DNA from: Leisingera daeponensis
GTDB taxonomy: Bacteria; Pseudomonadota; Alphaproteobacteria; Rhodobacterales; Rhodobacteraceae
Reading direction: 5' to 3'
Length of the DNA: 64,000 nt
Assembly: GCF_019801465.1 (NCBI RefSeq)
Contig: NZ_JAHVJA010000006.1
Coordinates: 62,001-126,000 of the forward strand
This document shows, one piece after another, positions 18,741-26,555 of this stretch; position 1 is the stretch's first letter; the number at the start of each line of letters is the position of its first letter. The position numbers were made by a program, and so were the translations under genes. Under the pieces are notes generated by a model. The model did no database searches. It saw only the letters and a program-made list of their open reading frames with translations, and was not told where the DNA came from.

Positions 18741-19115
18741 TCAGGCTTTCTTGGGCTTGTAGTTCGCATCTTCTGCGATACGGGCCGATTTACCGCGGCG
18801 CGCGCGCAGGTAGTACAGCTTGGCGCGGCGGACGCGGCCACGGCGGACAACTTCGATTGAGTCGATGTTGGTCGAGAACAGCGGGAACACACGCTCCACG
18901 CCTTCGCCGAAGGAAATCTTGCGGACGGTGAACGAACCGGCAATGCCCGAGCCGTTCTTGCGGCTGATGCAAACGCCTTCGTACATCTGCACGCGCGAAC
19001 GCGAGCCTTCGGTCACCTTGTAGCCGACACGGATAGTGTCACCGGCTTTGAAGTCGGGGATGTCTTTCCCCAGGGCGGCAATCTGTTCCGCCTCCAGCTG
19101 TGCGATCAGGTCCAT
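18741..19115 (-). CDS. rplS: 50S ribosomal protein L19
   Basis: A 124-residue protein starting at the ATG at 19115 ([12 protein letters not shown]) behind TAGGAG. Family segments are [28 protein letters not shown]-like [19 protein letters not shown], and [22 protein letters not shown]19 sits at the 30S-50S interface. Longer upstream frames are not supported. It has its own upstream region of 339 bp, unlike the compact trmD-rplS junction of many bacteria, so it is probably transcribed separately with rpmE. Confidence 0.95.
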   Translation of the reverse strand: MDLIAQLEAEQIAALGKDIPDFKAGDTIRVGYKVTEGSRSRVQMYEGVCISRKNGSGIAGSFTVRKISFGEGVERVFPLFSTNIDSIEVVRRGRVRRAKLYYLRARRGKSARIAEDANYKPKKA

Positions 19116-19454
19116 CGCAACTCTCCTAATCTGCCTGCGGTTCATTCCGCAGAGGTTTGTGCCGTCATGAGAGCTCCTGGTCTTCACCGGGTCCGCAGCT
19201 GCGCCCGCCAGAGATCACGCCGTCTGTTCCTTGCAGCTGGCAGGCAGATCCCGGAGAAAACCGAAGAAGATTTTCAGGTGATAGATCCAACAGCCAGCGG
19301 CCCGGAGCCGCAAAAGCGAATCCAGACCGGCGCTGTATACGTCCGGCAGCCCTGCAAAACAAGAGCCCAGCCGCACAATAGGCAAGAGTCTTCTATTAAC
19401 TCCTGCCCCGTCTTTCATGGAAAACATTAGGCCGCAGGCCCGGGCTTCAGGCGC
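19116..19454. other. 339-bp leader/promoter region of rplS-rpmE
   Basis: No credible coding frame is present; the overlapping open frames on both strands have no family features. The region separates the DUF1508 gene from rplS and must hold the rplS promoter, for which I list one candidate. A long 5' leader of about 220 nt would follow from that promoter, leaving room for a regulatory RNA, but I see no known riboswitch. Confidence 0.45.
19334..19362 (-). promoter_or_regulatory. Candidate sigma70-type promoter for rplS
   Basis: On the reverse strand TTGTTT (19362-19357) and TATACA (19339-19334) are separated by exactly 17 bp. The -10 matches four of six consensus bases and the -35 matches three. 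The direction fits rplS. It is a pattern match only. Confidence 0.3.
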
Positions 19455-19808
19455 TCAGGCTGTCTGATCGTCGACAGCGGCGCCCGGCGCGTTCTTTTTG
19501 ACCGATTCAATGCCGCCATCGCGGCCGGAAGCGCTGGCATAGCTTTGCGAGGTGCCGATCACCTGGCCGTTGGTGGCCTTGAGGTTGAACATGTGCTTGC
19601 CGGAAGACGTTTCCTTGCGCTCGTAGCGCGCGTCATCGCCAGCATTCTTCTTGACCGACTCGATGCCGTTCTCGGCGCTGGCCTTCTGCTTGTAGCCTTC
19701 GCTGGCAAGGATGTTCTCGCCGTTGCCTGCTTTCAGGCGGAAGCGGAATTCTCCCGCATTGTCGGTGTAGAGTTCAAATTTCCCAGCCACCCTGCTGTCT
19801 CCTGTCAT
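19455..19808 (-). CDS. YegP-like DUF1508 protein with two repeats
   Basis: A 117-residue protein made of two tandem DUF1508 units: GKFELYTDNAGEFRFRLKAGNG... ending GIESVKKNA (about 9-56), and GKHMFNLKATNGQVIGTSQSY... ending GIESVKKNA (about 69-108). Each unit forms a small three-strand sheet with a helix. The family is widespread and usually found with unknown function; no catalytic residues are visible. It lies between trmD and rplS, breaking an otherwise conserved ribosomal neighbourhood. Cytoplasmic location is likely because there is no signal peptide. Confidence 0.85.
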   Translation of the reverse strand: MTGDSRVAGKFELYTDNAGEFRFRLKAGNGENILASEGYKQKASAENGIESVKKNAGDDARYERKETSSGKHMFNLKATNGQVIGTSQSYASASGRDGGIESVKKNAPGAAVDDQTA

Positions 19809-19897
19809 TTAACTTATGCAGAATCAGTAAAACACGGGTTTCGCATTGCGGCAACGGCTTCCATCCGGGGAAAAACCAGACTGCCGCATCAGTTGCC

Positions 19898-20707
19898 CTA
19901 GGGGTTGCCGTCATCCTTGGCACGGCTGTAGGCCTCCCAGAGATCCGGTCGGCGGGTCCTGGTGATCTCCTCGCTCATCCCGTGCCGCCACTCGGCGATC
20001 TTGCCGTGATGGCCGGACATCAGCACCTCCGGTATCTCCCGGCCTTTCCATTCGGCGGGGCGGGTGTACTGAGGATGTTCCAGCAGGCCGGAGGAAAAGC
20101 TCTCCTCCTCGGTCGAGGCCTGGTTTCCCAGAACGCCGGGGATCAGCCGCACCGTGGCATCGATCAGCGCCTGGGCCGCTAGCTCGCCGCCGGTCATCAC
20201 GAAGTCCCCCAGTGAGACCTCCTGAATGCCGTAGTGCTCCAGCACCCGTTCATCGACGCCCTCGAACCGGCCGCACAGCAGGGTGATGCCATCGCATTGC
20301 GCGAAGGTCCGCATCATCTTCTGGTCCATCCGGCGCCCGCGCGGGGACAGGTATATCAGGGGCCAGTTGCCGCGGGTGCCTTCCATCGTGTGCTCGATCG
20401 CTGCGCCCAGCACGTCGGCGCGCAGGACCATTCCGGCACCGCCGCCCGCGGGCGTGTCATCCACATTTCGGTGCTTGCCCACGCCGAATTCCCGCAAGTC
20501 TGTTGTTTCCAGCTGCCACAAGCCTTCCTGCAGCGCCTTCCCGGTCAGGCTTTCGCCCAGCACTCCAGGAAAGGCGGCAGGGAACAGGGTGATGATCTTG
20601 GCTTTCCACACGCCCGCCAGATCCGGTGTCGGCGTCATCAGCTCGCGCGGCTTCAGGGTTGGGCGGATGGCCTTGCGGCCGTGAGAGCGGGAGGGCGTAT
20701 CTGTCAT
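19898..20707 (-). CDS. trmD: tRNA (guanine(37)-N1)-methyltransferase
   Basis: A 269-residue SPOUT methyltransferase. After a 35-residue basic N-terminal extension (the ATG at 24 is an alternative start) come KIITLFPAAFPGVLGESLTGKAL, the VDDTPAGGGAGMVLR loop, YLSPRGRRMDQ, LLCGRFEGVDERV and the trefoil-knot segment SLGDFVMTGGELAA. It methylates G37 of tRNAs with S-adenosylmethionine to prevent +1 frameshifting. The order rpsP-rimM-trmD-rplS is retained overall. The gap to rimM is 225 bp. Confidence 0.95.
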   Translation of the reverse strand: MTDTPSRSHGRKAIRPTLKPRELMTPTPDLAGVWKAKIITLFPAAFPGVLGESLTGKALQEGLWQLETTDLREFGVGKHRNVDDTPAGGGAGMVLRADVLGAAIEHTMEGTRGNWPLIYLSPRGRRMDQKMMRTFAQCDGITLLCGRFEGVDERVLEHYGIQEVSLGDFVMTGGELAAQALIDATVRLIPGVLGNQASTEEESFSSGLLEHPQYTRPAEWKGREIPEVLMSGHHGKIAEWRHGMSEEITRTRRPDLWEAYSRAKDDGNP

Positions 20708-20932
20708 GGCGTTCTCATAGGCGATGGTGCGCTGCGAAGAAAGCGAAGTTATGCGAGGCTCTGCCTCGCGCTCCGGGATATTTGCGGCCAGATGATCAAG
20801 GGGCCAGTTTTCATCCGTCAGGAATTATCCGGGCGGAGAGGGGAGGCCTGGAAACGGCTCAGAGGGCAATTCAGACCCGAACGGGCAATACCCGGCCAAT
20901 GGCGTGAGAGCGCAATGCCCGACTTGCACGTT

Positions 20933-21436
20933 TCAGAACAGGCCTTCAGGCGGGTCGGCAACGATACGGCCTTGGCTCAGGTCCACGGTCGGCACCGCTT
21001 CCAGGGTAAAGGGCAGCAGTACCGTGGCCTTCAGGCCGGGGCCGTGGATTTCCAGCAGGTCTGAAGCGCCGTGGTTCTGCACAGATTTCACCGAGCCCAG
21101 CAACGTGCCGCCAGTGTCATAGACCTCCAGACCGATCAGGTCGGCATGGTAAAACTCGTCATCCGGCAGCTGCGGCAGCTGATCTCGGCGGGCGAACAGG
21201 CGCAGCCCCTTGATGGCGTCGGCGTCCTCTTTGGTCTCCACACCGCCCAGCAGCGCGGCAAAGCCGTTCTTGATGGGGCGTGTGATGGTCAGGGAGTAGG
21301 TCTTGGACCCGTCCTCATTGCTGAGCGGCGAGTAGTCCTCGATCTCTTCCGGGACCGCGCAGAAGCTCTTGAGCCGCACCTCGCCGCGCACCCCGAAGGA
21401 TCCGGCAATTGCGCCTACGCAGATCAGATCGCTCAT
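20933..21436 (-). CDS. rimM: 16S rRNA-processing/maturation factor RimM
   Basis: A 167-residue protein starting at the ATG at 21436 ([25 protein letters not shown]), which is the family N-terminus; the longer upstream frame overlaps another gene. The N-terminal RimM barrel is followed by a PRC-like barrel ([25 protein letters not shown]) and the end motif [16 protein letters not shown]. RimM binds S19 and helps assemble the 30S head. It lies 4 bp after the 46-residue protein. Confidence 0.94.
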   Translation of the reverse strand: MSDLICVGAIAGSFGVRGEVRLKSFCAVPEEIEDYSPLSNEDGSKTYSLTITRPIKNGFAALLGGVETKEDADAIKGLRLFARRDQLPQLPDDEFYHADLIGLEVYDTGGTLLGSVKSVQNHGASDLLEIHGPGLKATVLLPFTLEAVPTVDLSQGRIVADPPEGLF

Positions 21437-21440
21437 GGTG

Positions 21441-21581
21441 TCAGTCCTTTGCACAGAACCCCGCCCGCAGCCATTGGCCGCCGGATTGTTCGCAGAGCTC
21501 CACTTGGTGGTTGCGTTCAAAGAAGATGCCCGCGGTAAAGGCCACTGCAACAAAAAACACAAGCCTTATCAACCGTCCCAT
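21441..21581 (-). CDS. 46-residue single-pass membrane protein
   Basis: An ATG at 21581 opens a 46-residue frame that ends 4 bp before the rimM start. It begins [23 protein letters not shown], a single transmembrane helix or signal anchor, and then has two cysteines in [15 protein letters not shown], which could form a disulfide in the periplasm. It lies 8 bp after bluB, so it belongs to the same transcript. The hydrophobic-then-Cys layout and tight spacing support it being a real gene, but I do not know its function. Confidence 0.6.
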   Translation of the reverse strand: MGRLIRLVFFVAVAFTAGIFFERNHQVELCEQSGGQWLRAGFCAKD

Positions 21582-21589
21582 CGGTGGTC

Positions 21590-22228
21590 TCAGCGGGATT
21601 CGAGCGGCAGGTCCGCCATCCGGCTTTCCCAGCCGGTTTCTTCCAGCTCGGGCGTGTCCGACAGCCGTTCCGGGTAGCCGATGCAGAAATAGCCGATCAG
21701 CCGCCATCCTTCCGGCGCGTTCAGATCGCGGTTCAGCTGCTCCGGGTCGAGTACCGAAACCCAGCCCAGCCCCAGCCCCTCGGCGCGCAGGGCGAGCCAG
21801 AAGAGGGTGATGGCGGTGACCACTGAATAACGCCGCATCTCCGGCATGGTGGCCGCGCCCAAGCCGTGGCCTTGGATGGTTTCGTCGTCGCAATAGACCG
21901 CCAGCTGCACCGGGGCGTCGCGCATGCCGGAGAGCTTCAGCCCGGCATAAAGCTCGGCACGCTCGCCGGAATAGCCGGCCAGCGCTTCGGCATTGGCGGT
22001 TTCAAAATTCTTCAAGGCGGCGGCGCGGGCGGTTTCGCTCTCCACCCGCAGGATGCGCCAGGGTTCGCTCAGGCCCACCGAAGGGGCGAGCGGAATGGCA
22101 GAGAGGCAGCGCATCAGCACTGCCTCCTCCACCGGATCGCTGCGGAACCGGCGCACATCGCGCCGGAGCCGCATCAGCAGATCAAGCTGGCTGCGGAACT
22201 CCTCGGGAAAAGCGCCCCGCAGCTCCAC
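21590..22228 (-). CDS. bluB: 5,6-dimethylbenzimidazole synthase BluB
   Basis: A 212-residue flavin-destructase of the nitroreductase fold. Diagnostic segments are RLRRDVRRFRSDPV, APSVGLSEPWRILRV, GMRDAPVQLAVYCDD, GHGLGAATMPEMRRYSVVTAI and LGLGWVSVLDPEQLNRDL. It cleaves reduced FMN with oxygen to form the lower ligand of vitamin B12. The likely start is a GTG at 22228, four bases after the rpsP stop; there is no clear ribosome site, so coupling is likely. It sits inside the rpsP-rimM ribosomal operon, unlike the other B12 genes (cobD, cobC) at 45-47 kb. Confidence 0.88.
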   Translation of the reverse strand: MELRGAFPEEFRSQLDLLMRLRRDVRRFRSDPVEEAVLMRCLSAIPLAPSVGLSEPWRILRVESETARAAALKNFETANAEALAGYSGERAELYAGLKLSGMRDAPVQLAVYCDDETIQGHGLGAATMPEMRRYSVVTAITLFWLALRAEGLGLGWVSVLDPEQLNRDLNAPEGWRLIGYFCIGYPERLSDTPELEETGWESRMADLPLESR

Positions 22229-22232
22229 GGAA

Positions 22233-22601
22233 TTATTCCGCGTCTGCTGCTGCTTCGGCGGCTTCAGCGGCCTTTGCAGCTTTCTCTTCGGCGCGCTCCT
22301 GGGCTTTCTTGCCCGGGGTGCCTTTTTTCGGGTTGTTGCGCTCGGCCTTGGCGCGTACACCGGCGGCTTCCAGCATGCGGGCGATACGATCGGTCGGCTG
22401 CGCGCCCTGGTCCAGCCAGTGCTGCACGCGCTCCAGGTCCATTTTCACACGGTCTTCCGAGTCTTTCGGCAGCAGCGGGTTGTAGGTGCCCAGCTTCTCG
22501 ATGAAGCGGCCGTCGCGCGGCATGCGGCTGTCAGCGGCCACGATGCGGTAGAAGGGGCGTTTTTTGGAGCCGCCGCGGGCCAAACGGATTTTCATTGCCA
22601 T
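22233..22601 (-). CDS. rpsP: 30S ribosomal protein S16
   Basis: A 122-residue protein. The S16 core is residues 1-80: [34 protein letters not shown], then [19 protein letters not shown]. The last 40 residues are a Lys/Glu/Ala-rich helical tail, a common alphaproteobacterial extension. S16 is an early 30S assembly protein. It is preceded by chorismate mutase and followed almost directly by bluB. Confidence 0.95.
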   Translation of the reverse strand: MAMKIRLARGGSKKRPFYRIVAADSRMPRDGRFIEKLGTYNPLLPKDSEDRVKMDLERVQHWLDQGAQPTDRIARMLEAAGVRAKAERNNPKKGTPGKKAQERAEEKAAKAAEAAEAAADAE

Positions 22602-22660
22602 GGGTACATCTCCTTTGATGGCGTTGTCCGGGGTATGCCCCGGTTGTCCTGTTGTCGTTT

Positions 22661-22969
22661 TTATTCTTGGTGTTTCTTATGGTGGCGGATGACTTCATCA
22701 ATGATGAAGTTCAAGAATGCCTTGGCGAATTCAGGGTCCAGATCGGCCTGCTGCGCCAAGTCTTCGAGCCGCGCGATCTGTGCCGCTTCGCGGGCGGGAT
22801 CGGACGGGGGAAGGTCGTGTTCGGCCTTGAGCCGGCCTACCGCCTGGGTGTGCTTGAACCGCTCGCCCAGGGTGTAGACGAGGATCGCATCCAGACGGTC
22901 GATGCTTTCGCGGTGGCCCTTCAGCAGCTGCGCTGCGCGGGCGACGGGATCTTGGATATCTGTTGTCAT
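22661..22969 (-). CDS. Chorismate mutase, AroQ type
   Basis: A 102-residue single-domain mutase. The three-helix AroQ pattern is visible: [19 protein letters not shown] (first active-site Arg), [19 protein letters not shown] (Arg/Lys of helix 1-2) and a long C-terminal helix with [10 protein letters not shown]. It converts chorismate to prephenate for phenylalanine and tyrosine. It is monofunctional, with no fused dehydratase or dehydrogenase. Its position just upstream of rpsP (59 bp) is typical of Rhodobacteraceae. Confidence 0.9.
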   Translation of the reverse strand: MTTDIQDPVARAAQLLKGHRESIDRLDAILVYTLGERFKHTQAVGRLKAEHDLPPSDPAREAAQIARLEDLAQQADLDPEFAKAFLNFIIDEVIRHHKKHQE

Positions 22970-23083
22970 CAGGGTCTCCGCACTGCAGCAGGCAAAGGTG
23001 TCATCGAGTGGGGGGAGCCCGTGCAGCGGGCGTGCACCACTTGTGCGCCGCCGCAGTGCCGCGGCGCGGTATTTGCGCGCGAT

Positions 23084-23686
23084 TCAGTCAATGGTCCAGC
23101 CCTCTGGTTTGAAAAGCGGGTCGGCGTAATGGGCGATTTCCATGTCGATGCCATGCGCTGCCTGGCTGCTTTTCAGGGTGTCCGGTGCGGGGTGGCGATA
23201 GACCGCGTCATTGCCGTCGATGGTGGCGGCCTCGTGGTCCTTCTTGGCACCGAGCCGTTCCGCGAGCCGGATCGAGTCGAGATTCTTCGGGTCGATATAG
23301 CTGACCGCGGTCTCCCAGCCCAGTTCTGAATACAAATGCTGACGGGCGGCATGCGCCGCCTCCAGCGCATAGCCCTTTCCTGCGGCGCCGGGCCAGATGA
23401 TCCAGGCGATCTCGCGCTCTGGCCAGCCTGCGGGCTGCCAGCCTCCGGCCATGCCGTAGGTCTCGCCGCTGTCCTTGTCGTGGATCATCCACATGCCGAA
23501 GCCGCGCACATGCCAGTGGCCGATCTCGGCGGCATAGAGCATCCAGGCTTCATAGGTGTTCAGCGGCCCGCCCATGAAGCGGGAGCGGTAGGAGCTGAAA
23601 GTGGCCTTGAAGTCAGGGTAATCCTGCGCCTCAGGGCCGCGCAGCATCAGTCGTTCTGTTTCGATCACCGGGATGTCAAACGGCAT
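23084..23686 (-). CDS. GNAT-family N-acetyltransferase (RimJ/RimL-like), copy 1
   Basis: A 200-residue protein starting at the ATG at 23686 (MPFDIPVIETERLMLRG). It has the RimJ/RimL pattern: IETERLMLR at the start, IGHWHVRGFGMW in the sheet, and the acetyl-CoA pyrophosphate loop region GAAGKGYALEAAHAAR, followed by NLDSIRLAERLGAK. It would transfer acetyl from acetyl-CoA to an amine, perhaps a protein N-terminus or small molecule. It is a tandem paralogue of the next gene upstream, and both lie between chorismate mutase and ffh. Confidence 0.85.
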   Translation of the reverse strand: MPFDIPVIETERLMLRGPEAQDYPDFKATFSSYRSRFMGGPLNTYEAWMLYAAEIGHWHVRGFGMWMIHDKDSGETYGMAGGWQPAGWPEREIAWIIWPGAAGKGYALEAAHAARQHLYSELGWETAVSYIDPKNLDSIRLAERLGAKKDHEAATIDGNDAVYRHPAPDTLKSSQAAHGIDMEIAHYADPLFKPEGWTID

Positions 23687-23747
23687 CAGCGCGCTCCTTC
23701 CGTAGGAAGGGCGCGGCGGCGCTGGGATATGAACACTAGCAAACGCA

Positions 23748-24314
23748 TCAGTGCAGCAGGCCCCGGGCAGCCTGGGGGCCGGAGACATGAGCGGGCGGCA
23801 TGTGGCGCCAGCGGCGCAGGCCGGCCGCGGGCTGCAGGGGGAAGGACACCAGCCGTTCCGGCTTGGCGCCGATACGGCGGGCCAGCGCGATCGAGGGTTC
23901 GTTCTCCTCCGGCACGTAGGAGATGATGGTGTCCCAGCCGGCCGCGTTGAACAACCAGTCGAGCACGCACTGCACGGCTTCGCTGGCATAGCCCTTGCCT
24001 GCGCCGGTCTCCATCAGGTGCCAGGACAGTTCCGGCTCCGGCCAGCCCTTTGGGAACCAGGGGCCAACCAAACCGACAGTGTTCCCGGTGCTGCGCTCCA
24101 CCACTGCAAACAGTCCGTAACCGTGCAGGTGCCAGTGGCCGATGATGGTGGCAACCGACCACCACAGCGAATCGGAATCTTCCGCCGCATTTATGAAGCG
24201 CGCCGCGCCGGGTGCCAGGAATGCTGCGTTGGCATCAAACTCCGGATCGGCCGGAGAAATCAGCATCAGCCGCTTGGAAACCAGCCTTGGATACCGACTT
24301 TGCGCGTCTTTCAT
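23748..24314 (-). CDS. GNAT-family N-acetyltransferase (RimJ/RimL-like), copy 2
   Basis: A 188-residue protein. I prefer the ATG at 24314 (MKDAQSRYPRLVSKRLML) because GGGG lies six bases before it; an ATG at 24326 adds four residues. It shares with copy 1 the pattern IGHWHLHGYGLF, GPWFPKGWPEPELSW, GAGKGYASEAVQ and NEPSIALARRIGAK. The acetyl-CoA loop is intact. The substrate is unknown. The C-terminus differs from copy 1, suggesting different targets after duplication. Confidence 0.83.
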   Translation of the reverse strand: MKDAQSRYPRLVSKRLMLISPADPEFDANAAFLAPGAARFINAAEDSDSLWWSVATIIGHWHLHGYGLFAVVERSTGNTVGLVGPWFPKGWPEPELSWHLMETGAGKGYASEAVQCVLDWLFNAAGWDTIISYVPEENEPSIALARRIGAKPERLVSFPLQPAAGLRRWRHMPPAHVSGPQAARGLLH

Positions 24315-24557
24315 GTCATACCCCATCGCCCGGGCGGGGGACCGCCCAGTGCCTTCTTCACCCACCCGGTGAAGGAGTATCGGGGAGACTGCGTAATTTT
24401 CCGTTAAGCGGCCGAGGACTGCGGAGACGCCGGCTGTTTGTCGGGGGCGGAACAGATGGCAGATCATACGCAATACTCCTCCCGGGCCTGGCGCGAACCT
24501 GGGATCGGGGCAAGGCCGGAGCGGTTGGAGGTATCGTGAACGAACTGCGGCATCAGG

Positions 24558-26078
24558 TTACTTCTTCTTGCCAAATCCGCTGAGGCCCGCGGGCAGGCCC
24601 ATGCCGCCGCCAAGACCGGGGAGGCCGCCGGGCAGGCCGCCTTTGCCGCCCATCGCCTTTGCCGCCGCTTCCAGTGCCTTAGGGTCCATCTGGCTGGGGT
24701 CCATGCCACCCATATCCGGCATGCCGCCTTTACCGAACATGCCCTTCATGGCCTGTTTCAGCATTTTGCCTTTGCCCATCTTGCCCATCTTCTTCATCAC
24801 ATCGGCCATCTGCCGGTGCATCTTCAGAAGCTTGTTGAGGTCGGAAACCTCCATGCCGGAGCCGGCCGCGATGCGCTTCTTGCGGCTGGCCTGCAGCAGG
24901 GCGGGGTTGGAGCGTTCCTTTTTGGTCATCGACTGGATCATGGCGATCTGGCGCTTCAGCACCTTGTCGTCCATGCCGGCATCCTGCACCTGCTTGGCCA
25001 TTTTGCCCATGCCGGGCATCATCTGCATCATGCCCTCCATGCCGCCCATCTGGAGCATCTGTTCAAGCTGCATCTTCAGGTCGTTCATGTTGAACTGACC
25101 CTTCATCATGCGCTTCATCATCTTCTCGGCCTGTTCGGCCTCGATGGTTTCCTGGGCCTTTTCGACCAGCGCCACGATGTCGCCCATGCCGAGGATGCGG
25201 CCGGCGATCCGGTCTGCCTCGAAGGTCTCCAGCGCGTCCATCTTTTCGCCCAGGCCGACAAAGCGGATCGGCTTGCCGGTGACGGCGCGCATCGACAGCG
25301 CCGCACCGCCGCGGCCGTCGCCGTCCATCCGGGTGAGGACCACGCCGGAGATGCCGATCTTGGCGTCGAATTCCTCGGCCACCTCAACGGCGACCTGGCC
25401 GGTCAGGCCATCGACGACCAGCAGGGTCTCGCGCGGGGAGACCACGTTGCGGACGTCCTCGACCTCCTGCATCAGGGTCTCGTCGATGTGCAGGCGGCCG
25501 GCGGTGTCGAGCATGTAGACGTCATAGCCGCCAAGGGTCGCCTGCTGCTTGGCGCGCTTGGCGATGTCGACGGGTTTCTGGCCGGGCACGATCGGCAGGG
25601 TATCGACGCCGATCTGGGTGCCGAGGACGGCCAGCTGGTCCATCGCCGCCGGGCGGTAGACGTCGAGCGAAGCCATCAGGACCTTCTTGCCCTCTTTCTC
25701 CTTGAGCCGCTTGGCGAGCTTGCCGGTGGTGGTGGTCTTACCGGAACCCTGCAGGCCGACCATCAGGACGGGGGCGGGCGGGTTGTCGACCTTGAGCTTG
25801 CCGGGATCCTCGTCGCCGCGCAGCACATCGACCAGCGCGTCATGCACGATCTTGACGACCTGCTGGCCCGGGGTCACCGATTTGGTGACCGCCTGGCCGG
25901 TGGCCTGTTCCTGCACTTTCTTGACGAAATCGCGGGCAACCGGCAGCGAGACGTCGGCCTCCAGCAGCGCCACACGCACCTCGCGCAGGGCGGATTTGAC
26001 GTCCTCTTCGTTGAGGGCGCCCTGTTTGGTGAGCCGGTCAAAGACGCCGGAAAGGCGTTCGGATAGATTTTCAAACAT
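24558..26078 (-). CDS. ffh: Signal recognition particle protein Ffh
   Basis: A 506-residue SRP54-type GTPase. The N domain is followed by the G domain with GLQGSGKTTTTGKLAKRL near 108, DTAGRLHID and TRMDGDGRGGAAL, and then a Met-rich M domain with MQMMPGMGKMAKQV and many methionines that bind signal peptides and 4.5S RNA. A Gly/Met-rich tail ends the protein. It delivers nascent membrane proteins to FtsY at the membrane. It is divergent from the EF-G-like gene across a 477-bp structured gap. Confidence 0.96.
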   Translation of the reverse strand: MFENLSERLSGVFDRLTKQGALNEEDVKSALREVRVALLEADVSLPVARDFVKKVQEQATGQAVTKSVTPGQQVVKIVHDALVDVLRGDEDPGKLKVDNPPAPVLMVGLQGSGKTTTTGKLAKRLKEKEGKKVLMASLDVYRPAAMDQLAVLGTQIGVDTLPIVPGQKPVDIAKRAKQQATLGGYDVYMLDTAGRLHIDETLMQEVEDVRNVVSPRETLLVVDGLTGQVAVEVAEEFDAKIGISGVVLTRMDGDGRGGAALSMRAVTGKPIRFVGLGEKMDALETFEADRIAGRILGMGDIVALVEKAQETIEAEQAEKMMKRMMKGQFNMNDLKMQLEQMLQMGGMEGMMQMMPGMGKMAKQVQDAGMDDKVLKRQIAMIQSMTKKERSNPALLQASRKKRIAAGSGMEVSDLNKLLKMHRQMADVMKKMGKMGKGKMLKQAMKGMFGKGGMPDMGGMDPSQMDPKALEAAAKAMGGKGGLPGGLPGLGGGMGLPAGLSGFGKKK

Positions 26079-26555
26079 GCCTGCGGCCTCCTAATGCCGG
26101 TTTCAACGTGTGGCGCCCCCGTATGTAGGGGACAAGCGAACCATGCGCAAATGCCCCCACGGGCGTAACACGCTGGTGGGGGGCGATCCCTGGCACGGGC
26201 AGGGACCGGAAGACTCGGGTTCTTCCGGATGTTGGGGCAGGCGTTACGCGGATTGGGGGCCGGAGTCAACCGTTGCGGGGCCAGCCCCCGACAGCCGTGC
26301 AGCATTAATGTCCGTCAACCGCTGCGGCCATTGCTTCAGGTCCCGGCTGTCGGGGACTGCTACGCCCTCTGCACGCTTGACACGGCGGGGGTGGCTTGGC
26401 CAACATCGGATGGCTGGCCTGCCGCCGCTCACTCACCGGCCGGGCCTGCTCAAGGGAGCACCGAGGCAGATTTTTCAGGACAGGCATGTAACGCGAACCT
26501 CAGGGTCCGCGGTCCTTGGCGGGCAGCCGCATCAGCTAAGGGAGGATCTGAGAAC
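26079..26555. other. 477-bp structured intergenic region between ffh and the EF-G-like gene
   Basis: No convincing coding frame. At least four inverted repeats occur in sequence: GCCCCCAC/GTGGGGGGC (26153-26184) with an inner GCGT/ACGC; TCCCTG/CAGGGA (26187-26205); CCGGAAGA/TCTTCCGG (26206-26228); and a perfect 12-bp CCCCGACAGCCG/CGGCTGTCGGGG stem (26286-26355) enclosing GCAGC/GCTGC. TTGACA at 26377-26382 could be a -35 box for the downstream gene. A small RNA or a leader is possible. I searched by eye for the SRP-RNA GGAAG/AGCAGCC signature and did not find it. Confidence 0.5.

Noticed and set aside
26079-26555. Possible 4.5S SRP RNA next to ffh.
   Set aside because: The conserved SRP Alu/S-tip sequence (GGAAG and AGCAGCC next to each other) is not present on either strand; I kept it only as an unidentified structured region.
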